Positions 1 to 8,633 of a stretch of DNA of 20,479 nucleotides are shown in pieces. This DNA comes from Candidatus Faecalibacterium faecipullorum (GTDB lineage Bacteria; Bacillota; Clostridia; Oscillospirales; Ruminococcaceae): assembly GCA_019118985.1 (NCBI GenBank), contig DWXX01000030.1, forward strand, positions 1 through 20,479, written 5' to 3'. Numbering within the stretch: position 1 is the stretch's first letter; every line of letters begins with the position of its first letter. The position numbers were made by a program, and so were the translations under genes. The notes under the pieces were generated by a model, which saw only the letters and a list, made by a program, of their open reading frames with translations, did not search any database and had not been told where the DNA came from.

Positions 1-5
1 TAGTA

Positions 6-34
6 TTGACATTTGCCCCGCGCCTTGGTACACT
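6..34 (+). promoter_or_regulatory. Promoter of the tRNA-Leu gene
   Basis: A perfect -35 box TTGACA (6-11) and a -10 box TACACT (29-34) are separated by 17 bases. The -10 box is preceded by TGG, which makes it an extended -10. Transcription should start near position 41, only a few bases before the mature tRNA. Such a strong promoter suits a stable RNA gene. Confidence 0.8.
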
Positions 35-46
35 AGAACCCGGCGC

Positions 47-129
47 GCGGGAGTGGCGGAATGGCAGACGCGCTGGTTTTAGGCACCAGTTCCGAAAGAG
101 TGAGAGTTCGACCCTCTTCTCCCGCACCA
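47..129 (+). tRNA. tRNA-Leu (anticodon UAG)
   Basis: The 7-bp acceptor stem pairs GCGGGAG (47-53) with CTCCCGC (119-125). It is followed by discriminator A126 and an encoded CCA (127-129). The anticodon arm is a 5-bp stem around the loop TTTAGGC, giving anticodon TAG, which reads CUN leucine codons. The T arm has the loop TTCGACC. The 83-nt length, with extra bases between the anticodon and T arms, fits a class II leucine tRNA. The gene has its own promoter and terminator, so it appears to be a single-gene unit. Confidence 0.95.
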
Positions 130-136
130 AAAAAAG

Positions 137-171
137 ACCTGCCTTTGACGCGAGTTGAAGGCAGGTTTTTA
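137..171 (+). terminator. Intrinsic terminator of tRNA-Leu
   Basis: A 9-bp stem pairs ACCTGCCTT (137-145) with AAGGCAGGT (158-166) across a 12-nt loop and is followed by a T run (166-170). It starts 8 nt after the tRNA CCA end and is oriented to stop transcription of the tRNA. The loop also contains the candidate -35 box of the next gene. Confidence 0.85.
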
Positions 172-173
172 TT
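145..173 (+). promoter_or_regulatory. Candidate promoter of the AbiH-family gene, inside the terminator
   Basis: TTGACG (145-150, five of six matches to the -35 consensus) lies 17 bases before TTTATT (168-173, four of six matches to the -10 consensus). This predicts a start near 180 and a leader of about 27 nt before the gene at 207. The two boxes lie in the hairpin loop and the T tract of the tRNA terminator. No other promoter is visible between the terminator and the gene. The -10 match is only moderate. Confidence 0.4.
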
Positions 174-206
174 TCCGGAAAACAGCAGAAAAGGAGGAAG
201 TTCTAA

Positions 207-1601
207 ATGGCCAGGACAAGATACAGAAAATTGATGTTGATCGGCAACGGCTTTGACCGCTGGCAGGGGCTGCCTACCTCCTATGATGCGTTTCGAAACT
301 ATTATAAAGAGCATATCGGCCAGGCAATGGAGCGGCTCGGCATTCCTCTTGTGACCGTTCCGCAGCCGGATGGTTCGGCTAGAACCGTAACGCCGGTGGA
401 CCTTGTTTATGGGAACCCCTTTGAGCCGGGCGAACTTCCACCGGATTTTTTCTGGACATTTGAGACTTCTCTGGACCGGCTGGATGACCAGATGCTGCTT
501 TTCTATTTTGGGCGCAGCAGGGCGGGGCGTCATCAACTTCGAAAAACAGTGTCGCAGGCCCGAGTGTTGCTGCGCCGCCTGTTCAGCGACTGGGTCCGCG
601 CGCTGGACATCGAACCGCAGGAGGGCGGCTATCGGTTCGGCGACGACTGCTTTTTTGTCAGCTTCAACTATACGGACACGCTGGAAAAACGTTTTGGGGT
701 GCCAAAGAGGAATATCTTCCACATCCACGGCGAGGCCGCCCGGCCGCGGTCGATGGTGTTCGGACACGCGACGCACCCCGAGACTGCATTTCGGGAACTG
801 CAGGAGCAGAATTTTATACGGTCTGCTGTGCCGGGGAAAGGGCTGCCGCGTCTCAAGGGATTGTACGCGCTGGAAGATGCGCTGTACCGCACTGACAAGC
901 ATGTGGCTGACCATATCGACGCCATGTGCCTGGCTTTCATGGAGGCAGGGGTGCACATCGAAGAGATCGAAGATATTTATGTGCTGGGGCAATCGTTCGG
1001 CGAGCCGGACATGGAATATTTTGACTATTTGAACAGAGCGACGCGCTGCGGGGCGGATTACGACGCCCTTTCGGCTGCGGCAAGATTGGACCGCAGGGCG
1101 CTTGCTATGCTGCAGTCTGCGCATGGGGAGGAATTTCTGCTGTGGATGATCCAGCTGAACCTGCAGTACGCAATACACCACCGGGAAAGCAAACTACAGA
1201 AAAAACCGCTGTGCTTCTCTACGCAGCATGAGATCGAGCGGCTGCTTCTGCGTCATGAAAGGCCCTTTCGTGGGAAAGCGGCCAAAAAGGCGGCGTGGGC
1301 GGTACATCAGCGGTTTTTGATGGAACAGGCAGACAGAACGGGGGCGCTGCTGGAAAAGACAGCGCGCGAACATGGGCTGGAAAAACTGCCGGATGGCTGC
1401 CGTTCGGTGCTGAGTCTTGCAGATTATCTGGACGGCGGCCACTCATCCAGAAGAAAAGGCGCGCGGTGGCATATTTCCTATTTCACCCCAGAAGATCGCA
1501 AGAGGATCAAAGGCGTGATGAGAAAAATCGGCCAGAATCGCTTCACGCTGTATGAAGGCATCGACCGGTGCATGGAAGCATGCGCCCAAAAAATAACCTG
1601 A
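207..1601 (+). CDS. AbiH-family abortive-infection (phage defence) protein
   Basis: This 464-residue protein carries the hallmarks of the AbiH family, which is known from a lactococcal abortive-infection system that blocks phage propagation. It has the N-terminal GNGFD motif (residues 13-17) followed by GLPTSY, then FNYTDTLE (153-160), HIHG (172-175) and GQSFGEPDMEYF (261-272). The GNGFD stretch resembles a nucleotide-binding loop; that reading is inference. Residues 300-464 are a charged, mostly helical tail that I cannot assign, and the protein is longer than the roughly 350-residue founding member as I recall it. AAGGAGG at 191-197 fixes the ATG start. Sampled lines inside the gene are about 47-58 percent GC against about 70 percent in neighbouring genes, which suggests acquisition by transfer. 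It sits just after tRNA-Leu and is followed by a strong terminator, so it is probably a single-gene system. The mechanism and trigger are unknown. Confidence 0.85.
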   Translation: MARTRYRKLMLIGNGFDRWQGLPTSYDAFRNYYKEHIGQAMERLGIPLVTVPQPDGSARTVTPVDLVYGNPFEPGELPPDFFWTFETSLDRLDDQMLLFYFGRSRAGRHQLRKTVSQARVLLRRLFSDWVRALDIEPQEGGYRFGDDCFFVSFNYTDTLEKRFGVPKRNIFHIHGEAARPRSMVFGHATHPETAFRELQEQNFIRSAVPGKGLPRLKGLYALEDALYRTDKHVADHIDAMCLAFMEAGVHIEEIEDIYVLGQSFGEPDMEYFDYLNRATRCGADYDALSAAARLDRRALAMLQSAHGEEFLLWMIQLNLQYAIHHRESKLQKKPLCFSTQHEIERLLLRHERPFRGKAAKKAAWAVHQRFLMEQADRTGALLEKTAREHGLEKLPDGCRSVLSLADYLDGGHSSRRKGARWHISYFTPEDRKRIKGVMRKIGQNRFTLYEGIDRCMEACAQKIT

Positions 1602-1604
1602 CGC

Positions 1605-1643
1605 ACAAACATCCCCGGACGCACGCCGTCCGGGGATGTTTGT
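1605..1643. terminator. Terminator hairpin between convergent genes
   Basis: A perfect 16-bp inverted repeat (1605-1620 with 1628-1643) encloses a 7-nt loop, GCACGCC. It begins 4 nt after the AbiH-family stop codon and ends 21 nt before the stop of the minus-strand hydrolase. It probably serves both genes. On the plus strand the T residues lie in the 3' arm rather than in a clean downstream tract; on the minus strand a run of six T follows about 10 nt after the stem. Confidence 0.75.
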
Positions 1644-1664
1644 CTGTATGGGAGCTTGCCTGGG

Positions 1665-2291
1665 TCAGCGCGCCTGTTTGAGCAGGGCGGCCAGGGCGGC
1701 GGGGGCGTCTGTGTTGAGCTCGTGGCCGGCGCCGGGCAGGATGTGCAGCTGCGCATGCGGCAGCAGCTTTGCCAGGCGGCGGGCGGCTTTCAGGTTGGCG
1801 GCGTCCTTTTCCCCGCAGACCAGGGTCACCGGGCAGGCGACGCGGCGCAGGCCGCGGCTCAGGTCGAGGGTGCGCATCGAGCGGCAGAGGCCGATGACGT
1901 CCTGTTTGGAGGCGCCGGCCCCCTCAAAGGCCCGCCGCGGCATCAGGCGGAACACGAAATTCTGCGCGTCGATCAGCCGGGTGGGGATCTTGTACTGCGC
2001 CCCGGCCAGGATGAGGGCCGCGGGCGCTGCCGGCCCGTCCGGATGGCGGATGGCGTAGTCCAGCGCCAGCACCGCCCCCAGCGACAGCCCGCAGAGGCGG
2101 AAGGGTTGCTGCTGCGCGCCGCAGCGGCGTTCGAGGCCGGCCAGCAGGCGGGGGTAGGTAAGCTGCCCCGGCTCTGCCCAGGAGAAGAGCGCGGGGCAGT
2201 CGACCTCGGCGGGCGGGCAGTCCAGCAGCCGGGTCACCGGCTGCCAGTCGGCGGCAGTCTGGCCCAGGCCGTGCAGAAAGATGGTCTTCAT
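1665..2291 (-). CDS. Alpha/beta-fold hydrolase, substrate unknown
   Basis: This 208-residue protein begins MKTIFLHGLGQT, with the HG oxyanion-hole motif typical of alpha/beta hydrolases after the first strand. The nucleophile elbow is GLSLG with Ser70. The acid is probably Asp163 in the stretch VCGEKD, and the base His190 in GAGHE, giving a complete catalytic triad. There is no signal peptide, so it should be cytoplasmic. The start is the ATG at 2291, because GGAGGG lies 8 nt upstream; an in-frame ATG further out lacks such a site and overlaps the previous gene. It follows the C-S lyase gene by 16 nt on the same strand and is probably co-transcribed with it. An esterase or thioesterase role is possible, but the substrate cannot be read from the sequence. 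Confidence 0.85.
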   Translation of the reverse strand: MKTIFLHGLGQTAADWQPVTRLLDCPPAEVDCPALFSWAEPGQLTYPRLLAGLERRCGAQQQPFRLCGLSLGAVLALDYAIRHPDGPAAPAALILAGAQYKIPTRLIDAQNFVFRLMPRRAFEGAGASKQDVIGLCRSMRTLDLSRGLRRVACPVTLVCGEKDAANLKAARRLAKLLPHAQLHILPGAGHELNTDAPAALAALLKQAR

Positions 2292-2307
2292 CGGTGCGCC
2301 CTCCGTC

Positions 2308-3525
2308 TCATGCGTTGAACACATACTTGTCCAGCCGGCGGAAGGCCTCCTCGACGCGGGAGAAGGGGAGGGCGAGGTTCATCCGCACCGCGCAGGGGCC
2401 GTGGAACATCCGGCCGTCCTGGATGGCGACCCCCACCGCCCAGGCGGCTTTCTCCACCTCGTCGATGGTCTTGCCGTGGGCGCGGCACCAGTCGGCGCAG
2501 TCGACGAAGAGCATATAGGTGCCCTCCGGCTTTGCGACGCGGACGCCGTCGAAATGGCTGCGGATGTAGTCGCAGGCAAAGTTGACGTTGCCCGACAGCA
2601 CCTGGCACAGCTCGTCCACCCACGCCTGCCCCTCGGGGCAGTAAGCGCCGATCAGGGCGTGCATGGACAGCACGTTCATGCTGTTGTAGTGGCTCTTGGC
2701 GCTCTTGGCGCGGACGCGGTCCCGCAGGTAGGGGTTGTAGATGATGTGGTAGCTGCCCACAAGGCCCGCCAGGTTGAAGGTCTTGCTGGGGGCGTAGAGG
2801 GCGACGGTGCGGCGGCGGGCGTCCTCGCTGACGCTCTGGGTGGGGATGTGCCTGTGGCCGTTGAGCAGGATGTCCGACCAGATCTCGTCCGAGATGACGA
2901 CGCAGTCGTTGGCGCGGTAGACCTCCATGGCGCGCTCGAGCTCCCACCGCTCCCAGACCCGGCCGCAGGGGTTGTGGGGGCTGCAAAAGACGGCGGCGTG
3001 GATGTGGTTTGCCTTCAGCTTGCGGTCCATGTCCGCAAAGTCCATCCGCCAGACCCCCGCCTCATCCTGCACAAGGGGGGAGTGGACGATCTTGAACCCG
3101 TTGCCCTCCAGCGATTTGGTAAAGCCGATGTAGGTGGGGCTGTGGACCAGCACCGGGTCGCCGGGGTTGGCAAAGCTGCTCAGCGCCGACACCACCCCGC
3201 CCAGCACCCCGTTCTCGTAGCCGATGCAGGCGGGGGTCAGCAGGGCGCGGTCGGCGCCGTTGCGGCCCGCCTGCCAGTCGATGATGGCGTCGTAGTAGGC
3301 ATCGGAGGGCTCAAAGTAGCCGAAGGCGGGGTGGCGCGCCCGCTCGATCAGTGCCGCAGTGACGGTGGGCGCGGTGGCAAAGTTCATGTCCGCCACCCAC
3401 ATCGGGATGGCGTCGAAGCCGGGCTGCGGGGCGTCGGGGGCAAAGCCGGGGCTGCGGCCCAGGCCGTCCACCGCGATGGCGTCTTTGCCGCGGCGGTCGA
3501 GGATGGTGGTAAAGTCGTACTGCAT
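2308..3525 (-). CDS. patB: MalY/PatB-type PLP-dependent C-S lyase (cystathionine beta-lyase)
   Basis: This 405-residue fold-type I PLP enzyme belongs to the MalY/PatB subgroup, which cleaves the C-S bond of cystathionine or other cysteine conjugates to release the thiol, pyruvate and ammonia. Family signatures are MWVADMNF near the N terminus, SPHNPCGRVW (Asn185 should contact the PLP oxygen), ISDEIW (Asp213 should pair with the PLP nitrogen) and APSKTFNLAG with the Schiff-base lysine at 248. The start is the ATG at 3525, preceded by GAGAGG, and it matches the family's usual N terminus; an ATG 21 codons upstream falls in the promoter-to-leader region. It leads a two-gene unit with the hydrolase, driven by a strong promoter at 3579-3607. 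It could act in methionine synthesis, sulfur recycling or cysteine-conjugate breakdown; an ordinary class I/II aminotransferase is less likely. Confidence 0.88.
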   Translation of the reverse strand: MQYDFTTILDRRGKDAIAVDGLGRSPGFAPDAPQPGFDAIPMWVADMNFATAPTVTAALIERARHPAFGYFEPSDAYYDAIIDWQAGRNGADRALLTPACIGYENGVLGGVVSALSSFANPGDPVLVHSPTYIGFTKSLEGNGFKIVHSPLVQDEAGVWRMDFADMDRKLKANHIHAAVFCSPHNPCGRVWERWELERAMEVYRANDCVVISDEIWSDILLNGHRHIPTQSVSEDARRRTVALYAPSKTFNLAGLVGSYHIIYNPYLRDRVRAKSAKSHYNSMNVLSMHALIGAYCPEGQAWVDELCQVLSGNVNFACDYIRSHFDGVRVAKPEGTYMLFVDCADWCRAHGKTIDEVEKAAWAVGVAIQDGRMFHGPCAVRMNLALPFSRVEEAFRRLDKYVFNA

Positions 3526-3578
3526 GGGGTACCTCTCTTTTTCTTCCTGATTGCTTGGGTTGCCGGTGTGATGGTTCC

Positions 3579-3607
3579 AGTGTAGCACAGCGGGGGCGGC
3601 GGGTCAA
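3579..3607 (-). promoter_or_regulatory. Promoter of the C-S lyase/hydrolase unit
   Basis: On the minus strand TTGACC (3607-3602) and TACACT (3584-3579) are 17 bases apart, and TGC just before the -10 box makes it extended. The -10 box is identical to that of the tRNA-Leu promoter. The predicted leader is about 45-50 nt long. Confidence 0.75.
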
Positions 3608-3614
3608 TGCCTCG

Positions 3615-3643
3615 ACATATTCGGCCGCCGCCCGGCGCATACT
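3615..3643 (+). promoter_or_regulatory. Candidate sigma-G-type (forespore) promoter
   Basis: ACATA (3615-3619) and CATACTG (3638-3644) are 18 bases apart. The published Bacillus subtilis sigma-G consensus is GHATR with CATNHTA at about this spacing, and the match is four of five plus six of seven. No sigma-A type promoter was seen in front of the GerAC-like gene. The short motifs make a chance match possible, but germination genes are a known sigma-G class. Confidence 0.4.
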
Positions 3644-3678
3644 GGAGGGGAGAGATTCCTGCCAAAGGGGGTGGCTTC

Positions 3679-4659
3679 ATGGCAAGCCGTGACCGTATGC
3701 TGCGTTATCTGGCCGCCGGGCTGCTGGCGGCGTTCTGCCTGGCATTTGCCCGCACCGACACCACCGAGAAGAGCATGGTGCGGGCGGTGCTGCTGGAACC
3801 GTCGCCGGCGGGGTGGACGGTGGGGCTGCTCTACCAGTCGCCCGAGGGGGCGGCCGACTCGTCCGAAGTGTCGGACGGCATCCGCTTTGCGGCGGCCGAG
3901 GGGGAGAGCCTTGCGCGGGCGGTGCAGGCCGCCGAGGACGCCCTGCCGCTGGAGGCAAACTTCCGCCTGTGCGACTACCTGCTGCTGATGCCGGGGGCGG
4001 GCTGGGACGCCGTGGAAGGGTACGAGGCGCTGGTGCTGGCCCGCCAGTGGGGGCGGACCAGCGCCCGGACGGCGGCCTGCGCCTTTACCTGCGCCGAACT
4101 GTCCGAGGCCACCGGGGACGAGGGGGCGGAAGGGATGCTGACCCGCTTCCTGCAGGCCCTCAAGCAGGGGAAGAAGGCGATGCCCCGGCTGTATGAAGCC
4201 CGCACCGAGGGGGCGCTGCTGCTGCCGGTCTGCACCCTCGGGCCGGACGGCCCCCTCCTGCGGGAGGAGGGGCTGTACCTCTCGGCCGGCGGGGCGGAGC
4301 TGTGGGACGCCCAGCGCACAGCATGCTGCCGGCTGCTGACCGGCCGGGGGGAGACCTTCACCTTCTGGCTGGGGGGCCGGCCCCTCATCCTCCGCCGCCC
4401 GCTGGTCAGCGTCGAGGCGGAAGGGGAGGGTTTTGCCGTGCATATCGTCTGCCAGGCGGCCCCCGGCAGCGAAAAGGCCGGCGACGGCGACCTCGAGGCG
4501 CTGGGCGCCCTCTGCACCGGGCTGCTGGCCCGGCAGTGGGACGCCGGCCGCGACCTGCTGGGTCTCGGGGCCTACCGGGCCCTGCGGGACGGGGGCGCGC
4601 CGCTGCAGGCTGCAAAAAACGCCTGCCCGCCGCTGCGGACAGACGTGAAGGTGTACTGA
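3679..4659 (+). CDS. Ger(x)C/GerAC-like spore germination protein (probable)
   Basis: This 326-residue protein has an N-terminal hydrophobic segment (about residues 8-24) after a basic start, so it is secreted or membrane-anchored. The pattern resembles the Ger(x)C family, the C subunit of nutrient germinant receptors: an early strand pair MVRAVLLE and WTVGLLYQSP, then AEGESLARAVQAAEDAL and a segment FRLCDYLLL. Around residues 192-260 a region like EEGLYLSAGG leads into LTGRGETFTFWLGG and further strands. A typical family member is a lipoprotein, but no lipobox cysteine is visible here (only AAFC at 17-20), so it may be anchored by an uncleaved helix. The ATG at 3679 is chosen for the AGGGGG site about 8 nt upstream and for the signal-like start. 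No A or B receptor gene is adjacent, so it may work as an orphan. The family call rests on pattern memory and is moderate. Confidence 0.5.
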   Translation: MASRDRMLRYLAAGLLAAFCLAFARTDTTEKSMVRAVLLEPSPAGWTVGLLYQSPEGAADSSEVSDGIRFAAAEGESLARAVQAAEDALPLEANFRLCDYLLLMPGAGWDAVEGYEALVLARQWGRTSARTAACAFTCAELSEATGDEGAEGMLTRFLQALKQGKKAMPRLYEARTEGALLLPVCTLGPDGPLLREEGLYLSAGGAELWDAQRTACCRLLTGRGETFTFWLGGRPLILRRPLVSVEAEGEGFAVHIVCQAAPGSEKAGDGDLEALGALCTGLLARQWDAGRDLLGLGAYRALRDGGAPLQAAKNACPPLRTDVKVY

Positions 4660-4677
4660 GCGATGCGCTGACAAAAA

Positions 4678-6047
4678 CTACGCGAGCTCTTCAAAGGTGA
4701 CGGTGACGGTGGTGCCCGCCCCTTCCTCGCTGTCGAGGTGGATGCGAGCGGCGTGGATGCGGGCGATCTGCTTGACGATGGCAAGCCCCAGCCCGGTGCC
4801 GCCGGTGGCCTTGCTGCGGCTCTTGTCCACCCGGTAGAACCGCTCAAAGACGCTGGACTGGGCCTGCCGCGGGATGCCGATGCCGTTGTCCTGCACCGAG
4901 AGGTAGGGCCGGCCCTCTTTGGTCAGCCCCGTCTCCAGCACCACCCGGCCGCCCGGGCGGTTGTAGCGGATGGCGTTGTCGCACAGGTTCTGGCACAGCT
5001 CTTCCAGCAGGCCGGGGGCCCCCATCACGGGGGCGCTCTCGCCCCGGCAGGAGAGGGTGACGTAGGCGCGGCGGGCGTTGACCATCAGCCGCTCGGCGCA
5101 TTCCCGCGCGATGTCGGCCAGGTCCACCCGCTCCATGACGGGGGTGTCGCGGGTGCTGCCCGAGGCGTCCAGGTGGGACAGCTGGATGATGTCGTTGACC
5201 AGCCGCAGCATCCGGGCGGCCTCGCGGTGAATCTTCTGGCCGAAGGCGGCCACGTCCTCGGGACGGGCCAGCCCGGTCTCGATCATCTCGGCGTAGCCCG
5301 AGATGCTGGTCAGCGGGGTCTTGAGCTCGTGGCTGACGTTGGCGGTGAACTCCTGCCGCATCTTCTCGTTGCTCTCCCGCATGGCGCGGTCGGAGTAGAT
5401 GGTGTCGGCAAAGGGAATCAGCTCCCGGTAGGGGACCTTCTCCTGGATGTGGTCGAGGTCGTCGGTCATCCGCAGCATGGGCTGGACCAGCCGGCGGGTC
5501 AGCACCCCCGCCAGCAGGGCCGCCAACCCCATGATGGCCGCGCAGCTGACCAGGATGGCGGGCAGCGCCTCGTCGTAGAACGACCAGATGGTCTCGGCGT
5601 CCTGGCTGGTGCGCAGGATGTTGCCGTCGGCCAGCAGCACCGCGTAATAGTAGGTCTCGTAGCCGGTGGTGGCCGAGTCGCGCTTGTCCTGCCCGGCGCC
5701 GCTGGCGAAGGCCGCCTGCACCTCGGGGCGGGAGAGGTGGTTTTCCATCTCGGCCTGCTCGTCGGCGTCGGTGGATTCATACAGCACCCGCCCGTCCGGC
5801 GCGATGAGGGTCACCCGGACCTGCTCGGCCCCGCGGCCGTCCAGCTCGAGGGCGGCGAGGCTCTGCGGGTCGTGGCCGTACAGGGCGGCGATGATGGCCG
5901 ACTCGTTTTCCAGCCCGCGCCACGCCTGCCGGGTGAAGGCCCGGTGAAAGACAAAGATGCAGGCCGCCGCCGCGCATACCAGGCTGAGCAGGCCCATCAG
6001 GTACAGCCGGCGGCCGATGGTCTCCTCCATGCTGGGGGTACGGGTCT

Positions 6048-6051
<4 letters not shown>
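4678..6051 (-). CDS. phoR: PhoR-type membrane sensor histidine kinase
   Basis: This 457-residue kinase is predicted to sense phosphate state and phosphorylate the adjacent PhoB/PhoP-type regulator. It has a first membrane helix (about 15-38), an extracytoplasmic sensor region (about 39-162), a second helix (163-187) and a short HAMP-like linker. The dimerization domain has the H box FTANVSHELKTPL with His241. The ATP-binding domain shows the N box NLCDNAIRYN (Asn359), DNGIGI (388-393), the F box FERFYRVDKSRS and GTGLGL (418-423). No PAS domain is evident between HAMP and the H box, unlike many PhoR proteins. The ATG overlaps the regulator's stop as ATGA, with GGAGGG upstream, which implies translational coupling. 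It is last in the operon. The PhoR label comes from context and overall match; the true ligand is unproven. Confidence 0.85.
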
Positions 6052-6733
<682 letters not shown>

Positions 6734-6737
<4 letters not shown>

Positions 6738-8539
6738 CCTTCCGCTTCCTCCTCTCCGGCCGCGCCGGTTTTCTCTGCGTCGGGGAAGGCGTACCGCGCG
6801 CGGTAGCGGTCCACCCGCCGCTGGAAGGCCTGGCTCTCCTCGGCGGCGCTGTTCTTGCGCAGGTCGGCCAGGTAGGCGTGGGTGTCAAAGCTGTCCTGCG
6901 CCACCTCGATCTGGGCCACCGCCACGTTGCTGCAGTGGGCCGCGATGCGGGAGTAGCTGGTCAGCAGGTCCTCCAGCACAAAGCCGTAGGTGATGGAGCA
7001 GCTGCCGGCCTGCAGCCGGGCGACGTGCCGGGCCTTGATGGCACGCACCAGCTCGCTGAGCACCGACTCCATCGGCTCGACCTTGCTGGCCAGGTGCAGG
7101 TCTCCCTGGCGGAAGGCTTCGGTGGTGCGGTTGAGCAGGTCCTGCACCACGTCCTCCAGGACGCCCAGCTCTTCCTGCGCGTCGGGGGAGAAGGCGACCT
7201 CCTTGTCGTGGATCTCCTGCGCCGAGGCCAGGAGGTTGACCGAATAGTCGCTGATCCGCTCAAAGTCGCTGATGGTGTGCAGCAGGGTGTTCACCTGCTG
7301 GCTGTCCTCATGGCTGAGGGCGCGGCTGGACAGCTTGACAAGGTAGCTGCCCAGGGCGTCCTCGCTGCGGTCGACCTGCTTTTCCTGCTCCTTGACCTTT
7401 TTGGCGAGGTCCGCGTCCCAGCGGTGGGTCAGGCTCATGGCCTGCAGCACCCCGCTGCGGGCAAGCTCCGCCATGTTGGAGGTGACGGCGCGGGCCTGCT
7501 CCACCGCCACCGAGGGGGTGTTCAGCAGACGCTCGTCCAGCAGGGTGAAGGTCTCCTTCTCGCCCTTGTCGTCGGGGATGGTCAGGCAGGCCAGTTTTTC
7601 CAGCACGCCGGTGAAGGGCAGCAGCAGGGCGGTGGTGCACAGGTTAAAGACCGAGTGGACCACCGCGATCCCCCACGGGGCGATGACCTCGTCCACAAAG
7701 CTGAAGCGGACAAAGGCGTTCAGCCCGTAAAAGACCACCAGGAAGACGGTCACCCCGATGATGTTGAAGTACAGATGGACCATGGCCGCCCGGCGGGCGT
7801 TTTTGTTGGTGCCCACCGACGAGATCAGGGCGGTGGCGCAGGTGCCGATGTTCTGGCCCATGATGATGGGGATGGCGCTGCCGAAGGTGATGGCCCCGGT
7901 CGAACTGAGGGCCTGCAGGATGCCGACGCTGGCGCTGGAGCTCTGGATGATGGCGGTGACCAGCGCGCCCACCAGCACGCCCAGCAGGGGGTTGGAGAAG
8001 CGGACGAACAGGTCGGTGAACCAGGGCTCATGCTCCAGCGGGGCGACCGCGTCGGACATGGCGGTCATGCCGGTCATCAGGATGGCAAAGCCGATCAGGA
8101 TGCCGCCCACACCCTTTTTCTTCTCGCCGCAGAACATGAACAGGATGATGCCGATGAAGGCCAGCAGCGGGCTGAAGGTGGAAGGCTTGAGCATCTGGAT
8201 CAGCAGGCTGTCCCCCTCGAGGCCGGCCAGGCTGAGCAGCCAGCTGGTGACGGTGGTGCCCACGTTGCTGCCCATGATGATGCCGATGGCCTGGTGCAGC
8301 TGCATGATGCCGCTGTTGACAAAGCCGACCACCATGACGGTGGTAGCGCTGGAGCTCTGGATGACGGCGGTGACCGCCAGGCCCAGCAGAAAGCCTTTGA
8401 GGGGGCTGTCGGTCAGGCGGCTGAGGATCTTCTGCAGCCGGCCGCCGGCCTGCCGCTCGAGCGATTTGCCCATCAGGTCCATGCCGTACAGAAACAGCGC
8501 CAGGCCCCCCATCAGGGAAAAGAGATTGGTGATGGTCAT
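6734..8539 (-). CDS. Na/Pi cotransporter family protein with C-terminal PhoU-like domain
   Basis: This 601-residue membrane protein matches the bacterial NptA/YjbB-type sodium-phosphate cotransporters. It contains the two inverted transport repeats of the family, each with a QSSSA motif (61-65 and 199-203) followed by GSNVGTT (90-96) or GQNIGTC (228-234). Hydrophobic helices fill residues 1 to about 318. Residues 340-570 form a helical PhoU-like domain with acidic patterns such as DFERISDY (425-432), which may couple transport to signalling. The last 30 residues are charged and low in complexity. The ATG at 8539 has a strong GAGGAGG site 5 nt upstream. It leads the operon with the regulator and kinase. 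Phosphate is the expected substrate; export rather than import has been suggested for some relatives, so direction is open. Confidence 0.88.
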
Positions 8540-8572
8540 GTGTCCTCCTCGTTTTGATGCGTCTGGATGCGT

Positions 8573-8589
8573 TTTACAGAAACTTTACC
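8573..8589 (+). promoter_or_regulatory. Candidate Pho-box pair, plus-strand orientation
   Basis: TTTACA (8573-8578) and TTTACC (8584-8589) start 11 bases apart, the one-turn spacing of PhoP boxes known in Bacillus. They lie just downstream of the proximal operon start and face the opposite way to the pair at 8643-8659. They are too far from the hprK promoter to be its obvious operator. Confidence 0.45.
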
Positions 8590-8604
8590 TATGCTCCGCT
8601 TTTC

Positions 8605-8633
8605 AGTATAGTGCGGGGATGTAAAATGCGAAA
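8605..8633 (-). promoter_or_regulatory. Proximal promoter of the phosphate operon, probably Pho-dependent
   Basis: A good -10 box TATACT is on the minus strand at 8610-8605. At 17-base spacing the -35 position reads TTTCGC (8633-8628), which is a poor match. A weak -35 beside TTTACA repeats is typical of promoters that need an activator. The start should be near 8598, with a leader of about 58 nt. Confidence 0.55.

Noticed and set aside
100..129. tRNA-Leu 3' end as an attachment site of an integrated element
   Set aside because: I found no second copy of the tRNA 3' end in the window and no integrase gene, so there is no support for an element boundary.
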